In this document: positions 1 to 6,178 of the stretch, in pieces
How the letters are laid out: the number at the start of each line of letters is the position of its first letter
Position numbering within the stretch: position 1 is the stretch's first letter
Assembly: GCA_014523625.1 (NCBI GenBank)
Contig: JAATVP010000253.1
Location: 1-10,137 of the forward strand
DNA length: 10,137 nucleotides
DNA from: Nitrososphaerales archaeon TH5896
GTDB lineage: Archaea; Thermoproteota; Nitrososphaeria; Nitrososphaerales; Nitrososphaeraceae
Reading direction: 5' to 3'
The notes under the pieces: generated by a model
Told to the model about the DNA's origin: nothing
Database searches by the model: none
What the model saw: only the letters and a program-made list of their open reading frames with translations
Translations under genes and position numbers: made by a program

Positions 1-2
1 TA

Positions 3-161
3 AAACAAGGAGAAGAGGTTACAGTGGCCGGTCCAGTTCCTGGGACAATATACCAAGCAATCAAGGCTGGGAAAACTCCAGCGACCGTCACTGTTTATTA
101 CTTAACAGAGAATAGGCAGCCCGGTAACGTTACAAAACCATTTGTATTCACAATCAGTTAG
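3..161 (+). CDS. C-terminal fragment of an unidentified, probably exported protein (5' end outside window)
   Basis: The frame is open from the window edge to the TAG at 159-161, giving 52 residues that begin KQGEEVTVAG and end KPFVFTIS. The alternation of small polar and beta-branched residues (VTVAGPVPGT, ATVTVYYLTE) and the absence of Cys suggest an extracellular beta-sandwich domain such as those on archaeal surface proteins. No family is recognised, and nothing can be said about the N-terminus, signal peptide or promoter. A 6-bp inverted repeat (GCCTGA/TCAGGC, 200-218) lies 39 nt after the stop, without a T tract. I am fairly sure it is coding, because the frame is open with sensible codon use, and unsure of any role. 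Confidence 0.6.
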   Translation, partial: KQGEEVTVAGPVPGTIYQAIKAGKTPATVTVYYLTENRQPGNVTKPFVFTIS

Positions 162-347
162 TTTCCCTCTGAGTATTGGTGTAACCTTACTTAGAGAGAG
201 CCTGAAACTACATCAGGCAGAGATTAAGAGATAGTGAAAGTAGTAAGCATTTCGCAATTCCTTCTGCCTCCATATTATTAACACAGATTCATAAGGGATC
301 ATGTATGCATGTTACGTTTGCAATGGCACGAAGAATAATCCGTTAAC

Positions 348-458
348 TCACCATCGCAAGATCCCACGCCATACCAGGATTCCTACTGTAAAGGCTATTA
401 CCAAACCAACAACTCCTATAATTATAAGCAAGGTCGAGCCCCCAGTTTTCCTTCGCAT
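348..458 (-). CDS. 36-residue single-span membrane protein, function unknown
   Basis: This short gene starts at the ATG at 456-458 and stops at the TGA at 348-350. The product has a basic start (MRRKTGGS), an uninterrupted hydrophobic stretch at about residues 9-30 with GxxxG-like glycines (IIIGVVGLVIAFTVG), and a short basic end (WRGILRW). That is the composition of a one-helix membrane microprotein, which a random frame would rarely give. A GGAG sequence lies just upstream of the ATG, and a strong TATA box is about 50 nt upstream, so a short 5' leader is expected. An in-frame TTG nine nt upstream is an alternative start. It could be a small subunit or regulator of a membrane complex, but no partner lies beside it. 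The opposite-strand 88-codon frame at 301-567 is Pro/Thr/Lys-rich, looks non-coding, and is treated as its shadow. Confidence 0.55.
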   Translation of the reverse strand: MRRKTGGSTLLIIIGVVGLVIAFTVGILVWRGILRW

Positions 459-502
459 ATTCTCCAAACAACATTCTCTTCTACTTAAGGTTCTTTTCTG
501 TA

Positions 503-521
503 CTATATATATAAAAGAAAG
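503..521 (-). promoter_or_regulatory. TATA box upstream of the 36-residue membrane protein
   Basis: Read on the minus strand this is CTTTCTTTTATATATATAG, a strong archaeal box A (TTTATATA-like). It predicts transcription starting near position 484, about 25 nt before the ATG at 458, which leaves room for the GGAG ribosome-binding site. The core is nearly symmetrical (TATATATA), so it could also fire on the plus strand, where only weak reading frames follow. Confidence 0.5.
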
Positions 522-1087
522 CTGCTATGGTAACATAACTTTTATTGAGAAGCCTGCGAAAGATTAGTAAAAGAGTGGAGCCACAATTTATGGGCGAACT
601 TATGGGGATTAGGATAATCAGGATGTTTATGCAGTTTGGTATTAGCGCTCCAGTACGCTGTCACTCAAAAGATTTACATAAGCAAAAATTCTCAGCATGT
701 ACAGCCCTCAATCAATTACTGTAAATTCATACTATTGACAACACCCAAAATATGAACAAGTCGTCAGCCCTAACTCATAAACTTGAGAATATACTACAGT
801 TGGGCCTCTGAAAAACAATACCCGGCCGCTGAACCATGAATTTAGAATAAATCAGACTAGCTAACACTTGGCATGTGAAAAAAGTGTTTAGCCTTAGGTC
901 ACACCGGTATTTGCTTCTCCATTGGGTATTAAATTATTGGTGGCGTGGAGCACAAGTCCAAGATATCTCAGGAATTGAACTCATTTCATGATCCATTAAT
1001 CCCTTTTTGCACCCTCATGATACTTTTTTCCAGGCGAATTGCCGCTGAACGAACGAACTATGTGGTTGTCGTACAAAGTTATTGGTT
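522..1087. other. Gene-poor stretch of about 565 bp
   Basis: I see no convincing gene here. The best candidate is a 44-codon plus-strand frame at 590-724 (MGELMGIRIIRMF...) with GTGGAG about 9 nt before its ATG. Its composition is not distinctive, so it is not called. An imperfect hairpin lies at 861-891: CTAACACTT pairs with AAGTGTTTAG with one bulged T and a 12-nt loop. No T tract follows it. No tRNA-like T-arm was found. The 142-codon plus-strand frame at 945-1373 is Ser/Leu-rich and antisense to the gene at 1088-1297, so it is treated as a shadow. Confidence 0.4.
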
Positions 1088-1297
1088 TCACAATAATTTC
1101 CGAAAATCTTCTCTTAGGTGCTTAAGTCTATCGACCCTTCTTCTATCCTCCTCAGTCGCAGGAAGATTCTCTAAGAGGATTCTTTGTTGTCGTTCAGTCA
1201 TCGCATCGATTGAACTCAGAATGTCTTCGATTTCGCTCTTGTGTATTTCTAGTACAATAAGTTCCTTTAGCCTATCGGTCTGGACCAGCCTAACCAT
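1088..1297 (-). CDS. Small highly charged helical protein, 69 residues, unknown function
   Basis: The ATG at 1297 is preceded by GAGG at SD distance (GATGAGGAAATATG on the minus strand), and an in-frame TGA lies a few codons upstream, so the start is well fixed. The product is almost entirely predicted helix. It is rich in Glu, Arg, Lys, Leu and Ile with no Cys or Trp, and has heptad-like spacing in ELIVLEIHKSEIEDILSSI and in RRRVDRLKHLREDFRKLL. The central LLENLPATEED makes a likely helix break at about residues 41-50, so a two-helix hairpin or dimerising coiled coil is plausible. There is no signal peptide or membrane segment. I recognise no family. It may be a small regulatory or adaptor protein. 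The neighbours (a dead cupin gene upstream, a long gap downstream) give no clue. Confidence 0.6.
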   Translation of the reverse strand: MVRLVQTDRLKELIVLEIHKSEIEDILSSIDAMTERQQRILLENLPATEEDRRRVDRLKHLREDFRKLL

Positions 1298-1431
1298 ATT
1301 TCCTCATCATATTCCTAATAATTGTAATATCGATCTTAAATTGTTGTGGTTAAGCGTATTCGGAATAATGTAAATTGATTTGTGTGCTATAGAGAGCTTA
1401 ACAGCCGCCACAAGCATAGTTTCTCGAAGAA

Positions 1432-1952
1432 TTATACGGTAGTCAAACTCAATATTGTTGCTTTATGCTCTGGGAACATCCGCACCAGCTTTCTTCTTGT
1501 TCCTAGCTCAAAATCTTTGTAGTCAAAGCCTGGAGTAACCGTCCAATAAGAGCGAACGATCTGCTATCGTCAACTCTAGCTCCGAACCACAAGCCGGCTC
1601 TAATGACGACGTGACACTGCTCACCATGATCGATATTATTTCCAAGCCTGATATATGTCAAATGACCATCGTTGTCAATGACATAGATCGTAACTGAGTT
1701 TCCCTTATAAAAGTGCCAAATTTCGTCCGATTTAAGCCTATGAAATGCAGAAAAGTGCCCTCCGTCTAACAAGTAGTAGATTAAAGTTACAGTAGAGCGC
1801 ATTCTGTCTTGTGACACTTTAATTTTGTTTTTTCGAGAAGATGTGTGACTGGTGAAAAAGTTAGATCTGTAATTTTCCCTATAAAATCCACCTTCGCCAG
1901 GCAATTCTACAAGATTCAGCTTCTTTTTTATGAAATCTGATTCTGTGTTCGT
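1432..1952 (-). pseudogene. Decayed DUF985 (cupin_5) gene: lost start codon and C-terminal frameshift
   Basis: The reading frame encodes a DUF985/cupin_5 protein. Visible family hallmarks are LPGEGGFYRENYRS near the N-terminus, then IYYLLDGGHFSAFHRL, SDEIWHFYKG and AGLWFGARV, the metal-binding cupin strands of a small-molecule-binding beta barrel. Two lesions are visible. First, after ...SRSFALIG (junction at 1542/1543) the frame runs to an early TAG at 1503-1505. The expected C-terminus, TVTPGFDYKDFELG...RKLVRMFPEH..., follows at once in another frame and ends at the TAA at 1432-1434; family members usually read GCTV here, so about 4 nt (one Cys codon plus one base) may be missing. Second, the family-like N-terminus extends upstream of the TTG at 1904 to an ACG codon at 1950-1952, where an ATG would be expected 27 nt from the TATA box. 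If alive, it could start at the TTG and give a truncated protein of about 133 residues. A sequencing error could explain one lesion but less easily both. Confidence 0.75.
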
Positions 1953-1975
1953 TAATACCTAGATAGATTGGGGTG

Positions 1976-1983
1976 AAAATAAA
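1976..1983 (-). promoter_or_regulatory. TATA box of the decayed cupin gene
   Basis: The minus strand reads GGTTTATTTTC here. The centre of TTTATTTT is about 27 nt upstream of the ACG at 1952-1950, the spacing of a leaderless archaeal transcript. This placement is the main argument that ACG was once the ATG start codon. Confidence 0.45.
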
Positions 1984-2327
1984 CCATTGCATTCATTCTT
2001 GTTTAATTGTCTGACAAATGGCCTATGTTTAGAGTCAATATCTGTGGAAATTGTAGGATTTAGAACATAGTAACAGGATATTTAATAGTTATACAAAGTG
2101 ACATAATAGGTATATCTTTCTAGTCTAACACATTGTTAATCTACCAATATGCTATGAATTCTTTTATCTGAGCAGCTTTGCCCAGCTCAAAACCTGAAAT
2201 AGAATTTCCAAAATAGACTGAATAGAATTATGAATGTGCAAGAGATTAGTGATTAGTTGGACACCAAATTGTTAATAATGTACTGATCACAAAAATAACT
2301 ATCGAATTGATCTTCCAGGATATCATA
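1984..2327. other. AT-rich intergenic region between divergent genes
   Basis: No coding frame of note is present. The stretch separates the cupin remnant (-) from the antiporter (+) and should hold the antiporter promoter. TTAATAATG near 2271-2279 and AAAAATAACT near 2290-2299 are possible TATA-like sites, but neither is strong. Two near-copies of TGAAATAGAATT/TGAATAGAATTA lie around 2195-2231; they are short, AT-rich and may be chance. Confidence 0.3.
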
Positions 2328-3554
2328 ATGCAATCTAACGTTCCTGGTGATTCACTGTCTTCTATGTTTCTTGTTCAAGATTTTGCCGTAATCATGATAG
2401 TCGCCGCAGTAATGCTTGCAGTTACTCATAAACTAAAACAACCTATGATTATAGGATACATTATAGCCGGTATGATAATAGGTCCGCATACCCCGCCATT
2501 TAGTCTAATTCAAAGCATCGATACTCTAAATGCTTTTTCTGAGTTAGGAATCATTATGTTTCTATTCGTAATTGGTACTGACTTTCCTATTGCTAAATTG
2601 AGGTCCGTGGGTAGAATATCCATCATAGTAGCACTATGTGAGACAATTGGTACAATGATTATTTCGTATTACGTGGCTCAGGCCTTACAGTTCTCTTTTA
2701 GGGATTCACTATTCCTTGCGTTAGCTATGTCTATTTCAAGCACGATAGTTATAGTGAGAATCCTAGAAGAACTTAATATGATTAGAGACAAGTCAGCGAC
2801 CCTTATGCTAGGAGTCTTGATTGTTGAAGATATTATCGCCATTACGGCCCTTGGAATATTTCAGTCTATAGCTATCGAGGGAATAGATGATAGTAATCAA
2901 ACCGCATCCATAATTCAGATAGCAATCTCAGTTGCAATTGTAACTGCATTTATTGGAATCACTCTGACCGTGGGTTCAAGGTTCATTCCAAACATAATCG
3001 ACAAAGTGGGAAAGACAAATGATTACGCCTTGCTCCTTATCTCTATACTTGGCTTAGCTTTCGGATTGTCCTTCTTGGCGTCATCTCTTGAATTGTCGGT
3101 AGCAACAGGAGCATTTCTCGCAGGGGTATTGGTTGCTGAATCCAAGAGTGCAGCAATAGCAAGAGTAGTAACAGTTCCATTAAGGGATGTATTCGCGGCA
3201 CTGTTCTTTATTTCAATAGGGGCGCTTATGGATATATCACAGATCCCATTCCTAATTCTACCAGCTTTGATTCTAATCGTAACTACGTTTGCCTCAAAAT
3301 TGTTGATAATAAGTGTCGTGTTACTCAAGGCTGGATATGATAAGAATGTCGCCCTAAGAACTGGACTAGGTCTATCATCAGCACGAGCTGAAATGTCTTT
3401 GGTTGTTGCTAAGACTGGTCAACAGGTTGGAGCTATCTCGACTAGCATATTTCCAATAATAGGCATAGTAACTATAATAACCACGTTCATAACTCCGTAC
3501 GTTATGAGATTTGCAAAAGACCTAAAGGTGTCGTCTGCGACAACATCTGACTAG
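2328..3554 (+). CDS. CPA2 (Kef-type) cation:proton antiporter, membrane domain only
   Basis: The product exchanges a monovalent cation (Na+ or K+) for protons across the cell membrane and would serve pH and ion homeostasis. Its 408 residues form about 12 hydrophobic spans in the Na_H_Exchanger fold. Family signatures, numbered from ATG 2328, include KQPMIIGYIIAGMIIGP (37-53), LGIIMFLFVIGTDF (73-86), SISSTIVIVRILEE (135-148), GAFLAGVLVAES, PLRDVFAALFFISIGALMD, and LRTGLGLSSARAEMSLVVA near the C-terminus. The ion-site pair is Glu167-Asp168 (LIVEDIIAI), where KefB/KefC have Gln-Asp and electrogenic relatives Asp-Asp or Asn-Asp. The chain ends soon after the last helix, so there is no RCK/TrkA-N regulatory domain. 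The ATG is chosen because AGGA lies 7 nt before it; an in-frame TTG at 2307 would add seven residues but lacks an SD. It is monocistronic in this window. Family assignment is secure; the transported ion is not. Confidence 0.9.
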   Translation: MQSNVPGDSLSSMFLVQDFAVIMIVAAVMLAVTHKLKQPMIIGYIIAGMIIGPHTPPFSLIQSIDTLNAFSELGIIMFLFVIGTDFPIAKLRSVGRISIIVALCETIGTMIISYYVAQALQFSFRDSLFLALAMSISSTIVIVRILEELNMIRDKSATLMLGVLIVEDIIAITALGIFQSIAIEGIDDSNQTASIIQIAISVAIVTAFIGITLTVGSRFIPNIIDKVGKTNDYALLLISILGLAFGLSFLASSLELSVATGAFLAGVLVAESKSAAIARVVTVPLRDVFAALFFISIGALMDISQIPFLILPALILIVTTFASKLLIISVVLLKAGYDKNVALRTGLGLSSARAEMSLVVAKTGQQVGAISTSIFPIIGIVTIITTFITPYVMRFAKDLKVSSATTSD

Positions 3555-3881
3555 TTGAGAAAATGTTAAAAAGTTAAAGCGACGGATCCAAGATATTCCT
3601 GTGAGCTTTGGATGATTGTGGCTGACGCATTACTTTCAGTGGATAAGCAAACTTATGCTCCCGCTGCAATTCTGCTGACTTAGATAGCTAAATCTCAATG
3701 TAATGAAATTCGAAAGCAATTACGGTTGGATCGAAAGAAGATCAAAATAATGATAAACACGGAGAATTCAAATATCTGTCCGCCTTTTCGCTTTTAGTAT
3801 GGCAAGTAGGCACAGCATCGATGTATTGCTTTTTCTTTGCAACCCAATTACAAACGTCTCTCTCTAGAGTAGAATGATAAA
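3555..3881. other. Intergenic region of about 330 bp without a clear gene
   Basis: No gene is supported. Two tiny frames exist: 23 codons from the ATG at 3612 (MIVADALLSVDK...) and 15 codons beginning MKFESNYGWIERR. Neither has convincing translation signals. No clear terminator with a T tract follows the antiporter stop. The right end carries the promoter of the secreted-protein gene. Confidence 0.3.
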
Positions 3882-3890
3882 TCATAAATA
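3882..3890 (+). promoter_or_regulatory. TATA box of the secreted-protein gene
   Basis: TCATAAATA, preceded by the A/T-rich GATAAA (possible BRE), is centred about 30 nt upstream of the ATG at 3917. That predicts a transcript starting at or within a few bases of the start codon, meaning a leaderless mRNA. No SD precedes the ATG, which agrees with this. Confidence 0.5.
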
Positions 3891-3916
3891 TTCAGGCAAA
3901 TAATAGTCCCTCTGAA

Positions 3917-4399
3917 ATGATGCGCATTAAGAATGCATTCTTTTTAAGAGTTGTATCACTACTACTAGTTTATTCTTTTTGTACACCATGTTTGTTGTAT
4001 GCCCAGAAGCCGGACGCCAACACATTATTGTTACAAAATGTAACTAGTGGATCAAGTCTAGATGTATTCTTGGAGCCTACCCCATACCCTGTTGAGGTGA
4101 ACGAGAGTTTGACCAAATTTAAAATATCGTTTCTAAAGCCGGGTACTAATGCGTTACAAGATCATGTCGATTTTAATCTAAGAATTTATGACAACAATAG
4201 TCGAGTATTCCAAGCAACTAATTCAACAGGTCAGCCTGAGGTTCCTTTGCATGCTACTGAAGGAGCAATGACGGTACCAATGCTAAATTACAAATTCAAT
4301 CAAGCGGGCCAGTACAGAATAGAAATTCCAGTATATGGGATTTTATTTAATCCAATACGACCAGAATTTGCAAACTTTTCCCTTAACGTCTTTGATTAA
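3917..4399 (+). CDS. Secreted beta-rich protein of 160 residues, unknown function
   Basis: The N-terminus is a signal peptide: a basic MMRIKNAFFLR, a hydrophobic core VVSLLLVYSF, and probable cleavage near YAQ-KPD (about residue 30). The mature part has about 130 residues of alternating hydrophobic pattern. Its order, with VNESLTKFKISFLKPG then QDHVDFNLRIYD, a central PLHATEGAMTVPM, then NQAGQYRIEIPVYGILFNP, is that of a single Ig-like or YtkA-like sandwich. I believe similar secreted proteins occur in other Thaumarchaeota; this is from memory. Five N-X-S/T sequons (N41, N62, N93, N102, N153) suggest N-glycosylation outside the cell. There is no C-terminal anchor and no lipobox before the Cys pair in the signal region, so it is probably released or bound to the S-layer or a membrane partner. 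ATG 3917 is taken over the adjacent ATG 3920 from the promoter spacing; either is possible. Confidence 0.75.
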   Translation: MMRIKNAFFLRVVSLLLVYSFCTPCLLYAQKPDANTLLLQNVTSGSSLDVFLEPTPYPVEVNESLTKFKISFLKPGTNALQDHVDFNLRIYDNNSRVFQATNSTGQPEVPLHATEGAMTVPMLNYKFNQAGQYRIEIPVYGILFNPIRPEFANFSLNVFD

Positions 4400-4606
4400 C
4401 AAATACATAGATATTATTACCGTTGCCTGCACACATTACGCCAGGCTCCTTAAATTCATGCCAAAATGATCGTCTATCTAATTTTGTTCCAAAAAAAGGG
4501 ATCCTGCCGCATTTCTCATACCGCAGCTAATGCAGAATTAGATGCACCAAGTCTTTATTGTTGCGTTCAGAGAGGAATTAAGTTCGGGGTCAAATCAACC
4601 TTAATA

Positions 4607-4618
4607 ATTCAATTGAAT
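4607..4618. repeat. Perfect 12-bp palindrome ATTCAATTGAAT
   Basis: The sequence is its own reverse complement over 12 bases, the size of a dimeric repressor site. No promoter or start codon follows it directly, and in AT-rich DNA such palindromes arise by chance, so an operator role is only a possibility. Confidence 0.3.
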
Positions 4619-4708
4619 ATGTAAACTAACATAACAAAATGCCTAAATAATTGGATAAGGAGAAGAGGTCGTTGTAATTTGACATCTATCTAATCAAATA
4701 TAACGACT

Positions 4709-4777
4709 GTTTACAGATTTCGTTAACAAGTTTGGTTTGCCGTTTACAGAATTGTTAACCGCTAACAGATTTTCAAC
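4709..4777. repeat. Three imperfect direct copies of a GTTTACAGATTT..GTTAAC motif
   Basis: Copy 1 at 4709-4727 is GTTTACAGATTTCGTTAAC. Copy 2 at 4742-4759 is GTTTACAGAATTGTTAAC, one base shorter. Copy 3 at 4761-4777 is GCTAACAGATTTTCAAC, weaker. Start spacings are 33 and 19 nt. Copies 1 and 2 end in the palindrome GTTAAC. ATTGTTCAATA near 4779 continues the half-site pattern. The arrangement resembles a cluster of binding sites or a short degenerate repeat array; no gene starts just downstream. Confidence 0.45.
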
Positions 4778-5122
4778 ATTGTTCAATAAGGTTCACACTC
4801 AAGGCTACTGAACGCTGCAATTGAACACATCTTTGTTTAAGATACCAGTATATTTTACCTTATGGGCTTTTTCGATGATTTGTTCAAAACATTCAATTAG
4901 ACTGTTCAATATCAGCAGAAGAACCTTATTTATACAGCAACTTCTACCTTGAGCACGAATTATCCTTAAATTTCAAGTCCCTATAGACACTCTTGATAAA
5001 GTTAGTTTCACGTCATAACACATTTGACATAATTTAGTAGCGAGAGATTTCGGAAGCTTATACTTCTCAAAGGCAATCCTGTTCTTATAATCTACTTTTT
5101 TGCAGGAGTAAATGTTTATCCT

Positions 5123-5305
5123 TTATTCGGTAGTAATGATGTTCTCCTTTATCCTAGTTTTCATATCAGACGTCATTTCCTCAGCGCTTATCGCATGAGC
5201 TTCCCATGCATGTTTAACAGCCTTAGAAGCCACTTCCTCGTTCGAGTCTCCAAGGATCAAATAGTCACAGTCCAGACCCACGTCTCTGCATGTCAATCTC
5301 TTCAT
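5123..5305 (-). CDS. DUF1059 family small protein
   Basis: The 60-residue product fits the DUF1059 pattern and normal length: MKRLTCRDVGLDCDYLILGDSNEEV, then a helix KAVKHAWEAHAIS, then a short C-terminal helix ending MKTRIKENI. Conserved features seen are Cys6 and Cys13 (C-x6-C), a Gly-Asp-Ser/Thr turn near residue 19, Glu23-Glu24, and His32 and His37 in HAWEAH. The biochemical role of the family is unknown; it is soluble and cytoplasmic by sequence. The ATG at 5305 has a TATA box 27 nt upstream, so the mRNA is leaderless. It is divergent from the sulfate-assimilation operon, with 103 bp between the two start codons, so the two could share control. That is inference. Confidence 0.85.
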   Translation of the reverse strand: MKRLTCRDVGLDCDYLILGDSNEEVASKAVKHAWEAHAISAEEMTSDMKTRIKENIITTE

Positions 5306-5327
5306 TTCTATCTGATATTATGCCACA

Positions 5328-5336
5328 TTAAATTTA
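5328..5336 (-). promoter_or_regulatory. TATA box of the DUF1059 gene
   Basis: The minus strand reads CATAAATTTAATG, with the TA-rich core centred about 27 nt upstream of the ATG at 5305. This is leaderless spacing and matches the absence of an SD. Confidence 0.55.
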
Positions 5337-5375
5337 TGAATTCTAGTCGATTTCTTATTGACGTAATTAAGAACG

Positions 5376-5386
5376 AAAAAATATAA
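5376..5386 (+). promoter_or_regulatory. TATA box of the cysH-sat operon
   Basis: AAAAAATATAA, with the ATATAA core centred near 5383, sits about 26 nt upstream of the GTG at 5409. This predicts a leaderless transcript beginning at or next to the GTG and supports GTG as the start, since no SD is present. It lies back-to-back with the DUF1059 promoter, about 50 bp away. Confidence 0.55.
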
Positions 5387-5408
5387 GTCTAAGTGGGTAC
5401 GAACCATT

Positions 5409-6170
5409 GTGGAAAAGAAAGCTAGTCAATCCATACCTGCTCATTATACTCGAATAGAGGTACAAGACATAGAGAAGAGAATGAGAGACAAATCTGCAGA
5501 AGAGATATTGAGATGGGCCATTGAAACATATGGTGAAAGGGTTGCTCTAGCTTCAAGCTTCGGTGCTGAAGATGTGGCCATAATTGATATGATGTCAAAA
5601 ATTGATCCGGAGAAGGCAAGGGTCTTTACGTTGGACACTGGTCGGCTAAACCAAGAAACCTATGACGTAATGGATGAGATCAAAAAGAAATACGGAATCT
5701 TGGTGGACATTTATTGTCCGGATTACCACGAGCTAGAAAGCATGCTCAAAACTCATAGAATGAATTTGATGTATGACTCTGTTGAAAATCGAAAACTTTG
5801 CTGCGAAATTAGAAAAGTTCACCCCCTTGATAGAGCCTTAAGAGATATGTCGGGTTGGATTACCGGCCTAAGAAGAGCACAAACTTCGACTAGATCTACC
5901 ATCAATAAAATAGAAATTGATCCTATTCATAATGATATAGTTAAGATTAACCCATTAGCTGATTGGGACAACGACATGGTTTGGAGCTATATAAAGCATA
6001 ATGATGTACCTTACAACAAACTTCATGACAAAGGTTATCCAAGCATAGGATGCGAGCCTTGCACTAGAGCAGTAGAACCAAACGAAGATCCACGTTCAGG
6101 AAGATGGTGGTGGGAAAGTTCTACACATAAAGAATGTGGTTTGCATTGGGACCCTACTAGGAATAAGTGA
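5409..6170 (+). CDS. cysH: Adenylyl-sulfate (APS) reductase, [4Fe-4S] CysH type
   Basis: The enzyme reduces activated sulfate (APS) to sulfite and AMP, using thioredoxin or a similar donor, in cytoplasmic sulfate assimilation. The 253-residue chain shows the PAPS-reductase/adenine-nucleotide alpha-hydrolase fold: SSFGAED (49-55, phosphate loop), LDTGRLNQETY (75-85), GLRRAQTSTR (153-162) and the C-terminal KECGLH with the nucleophilic Cys243. Cys131-Cys132 and Cys215-x2-Cys218 (CCEIRK and GCEPCTR) form the CC/CxxC set that binds a [4Fe-4S] cluster. This is the mark of APS-using enzymes rather than cluster-free PAPS reductases. No APS kinase lies in the window, which agrees with APS as substrate. 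The GTG start is chosen from TATA spacing. It is followed after 8 nt by sat, which makes its substrate, so co-transcription is very likely. No truncation is seen. Confidence 0.93.
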   Translation: MEKKASQSIPAHYTRIEVQDIEKRMRDKSAEEILRWAIETYGERVALASSFGAEDVAIIDMMSKIDPEKARVFTLDTGRLNQETYDVMDEIKKKYGILVDIYCPDYHELESMLKTHRMNLMYDSVENRKLCCEIRKVHPLDRALRDMSGWITGLRRAQTSTRSTINKIEIDPIHNDIVKINPLADWDNDMVWSYIKHNDVPYNKLHDKGYPSIGCEPCTRAVEPNEDPRSGRWWWESSTHKECGLHWDPTRNK

Positions 6171-6171
6171 T
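6167..6171 (+). promoter_or_regulatory. Ribosome-binding site of sat overlapping the cysH stop codon
   Basis: GTGAT (complementary to the AUCAC of the archaeal 16S rRNA tail) contains the cysH TGA and ends 7 nt before the TTG at 6179. It supports TTG as the sat start over the in-frame ATG at 6194, and suggests translational coupling. An ATG at 6170 overlapping the stop is not usable, since TAA follows two codons later in frame. Confidence 0.5.
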
Positions 6172-6178
6172 GTTATAA

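Larger units (their letters stand above)
4400..5122. other. Large gene-free gap of about 720 bp with repeats
   Basis: No reading frame on either strand looks coding. A 12-codon frame at 4862 (MGFFDDLFKTFN) resembles a gene start but stops at once. The gap holds a perfect 12-bp palindrome, a three-copy motif at 4709-4777, and several later GTTCAA-type elements (about 4780, 4881 and 4905). The bases GGAGAAGAGGT near 4659 also occur at 9-19 inside the first partial gene; with one 11-bp match this is probably chance. The gap could hold a non-coding RNA or old gene remains. Confidence 0.4.

Noticed and set aside
200..218. 6-bp inverted repeat GCCTGA/TCAGGC as terminator of the first gene
   Set aside because: Too short, and without a T tract; archaeal terminators rarely take this form.
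301..567. 88-codon plus-strand frame starting MYACYVCNGTKN
   Set aside because: Its composition (Pro/Thr/Lys-rich, no domain) is not protein-like, and it lies antisense to the better-supported membrane microprotein and its promoter.
590..724. 44-codon plus-strand frame MGELMGIRIIRMF with a GTGGAG site
   Set aside because: Composition is not distinctive and no family or promoter at normal distance is seen. Kept only as a possibility in the bidirectional-promoter finding.
861..891. CTAACACTT/AAGTGTTTAG hairpin as a terminator or riboswitch
   Set aside because: It has a bulge, no T tract and no adjacent gene to regulate; not distinguishable from chance.
945..1373. 142-codon plus-strand frame
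   Set aside because: Ser/Leu-rich low-quality sequence antisense to the SD-preceded 69-residue gene; typical of a shadow frame.
4580..4600. GGGGTCAAATCAACC resembling a tRNA T-arm
   Set aside because: It does not match GGTTCRANYCC, and no acceptor or anticodon arm can be built around it.
4656..4669. Match GGAGAAGAGGT to positions 9-19, suggesting a duplicated gene fragment
   Set aside because: Only about 11 bases match, and the surrounding frame closes on both sides; likely chance.
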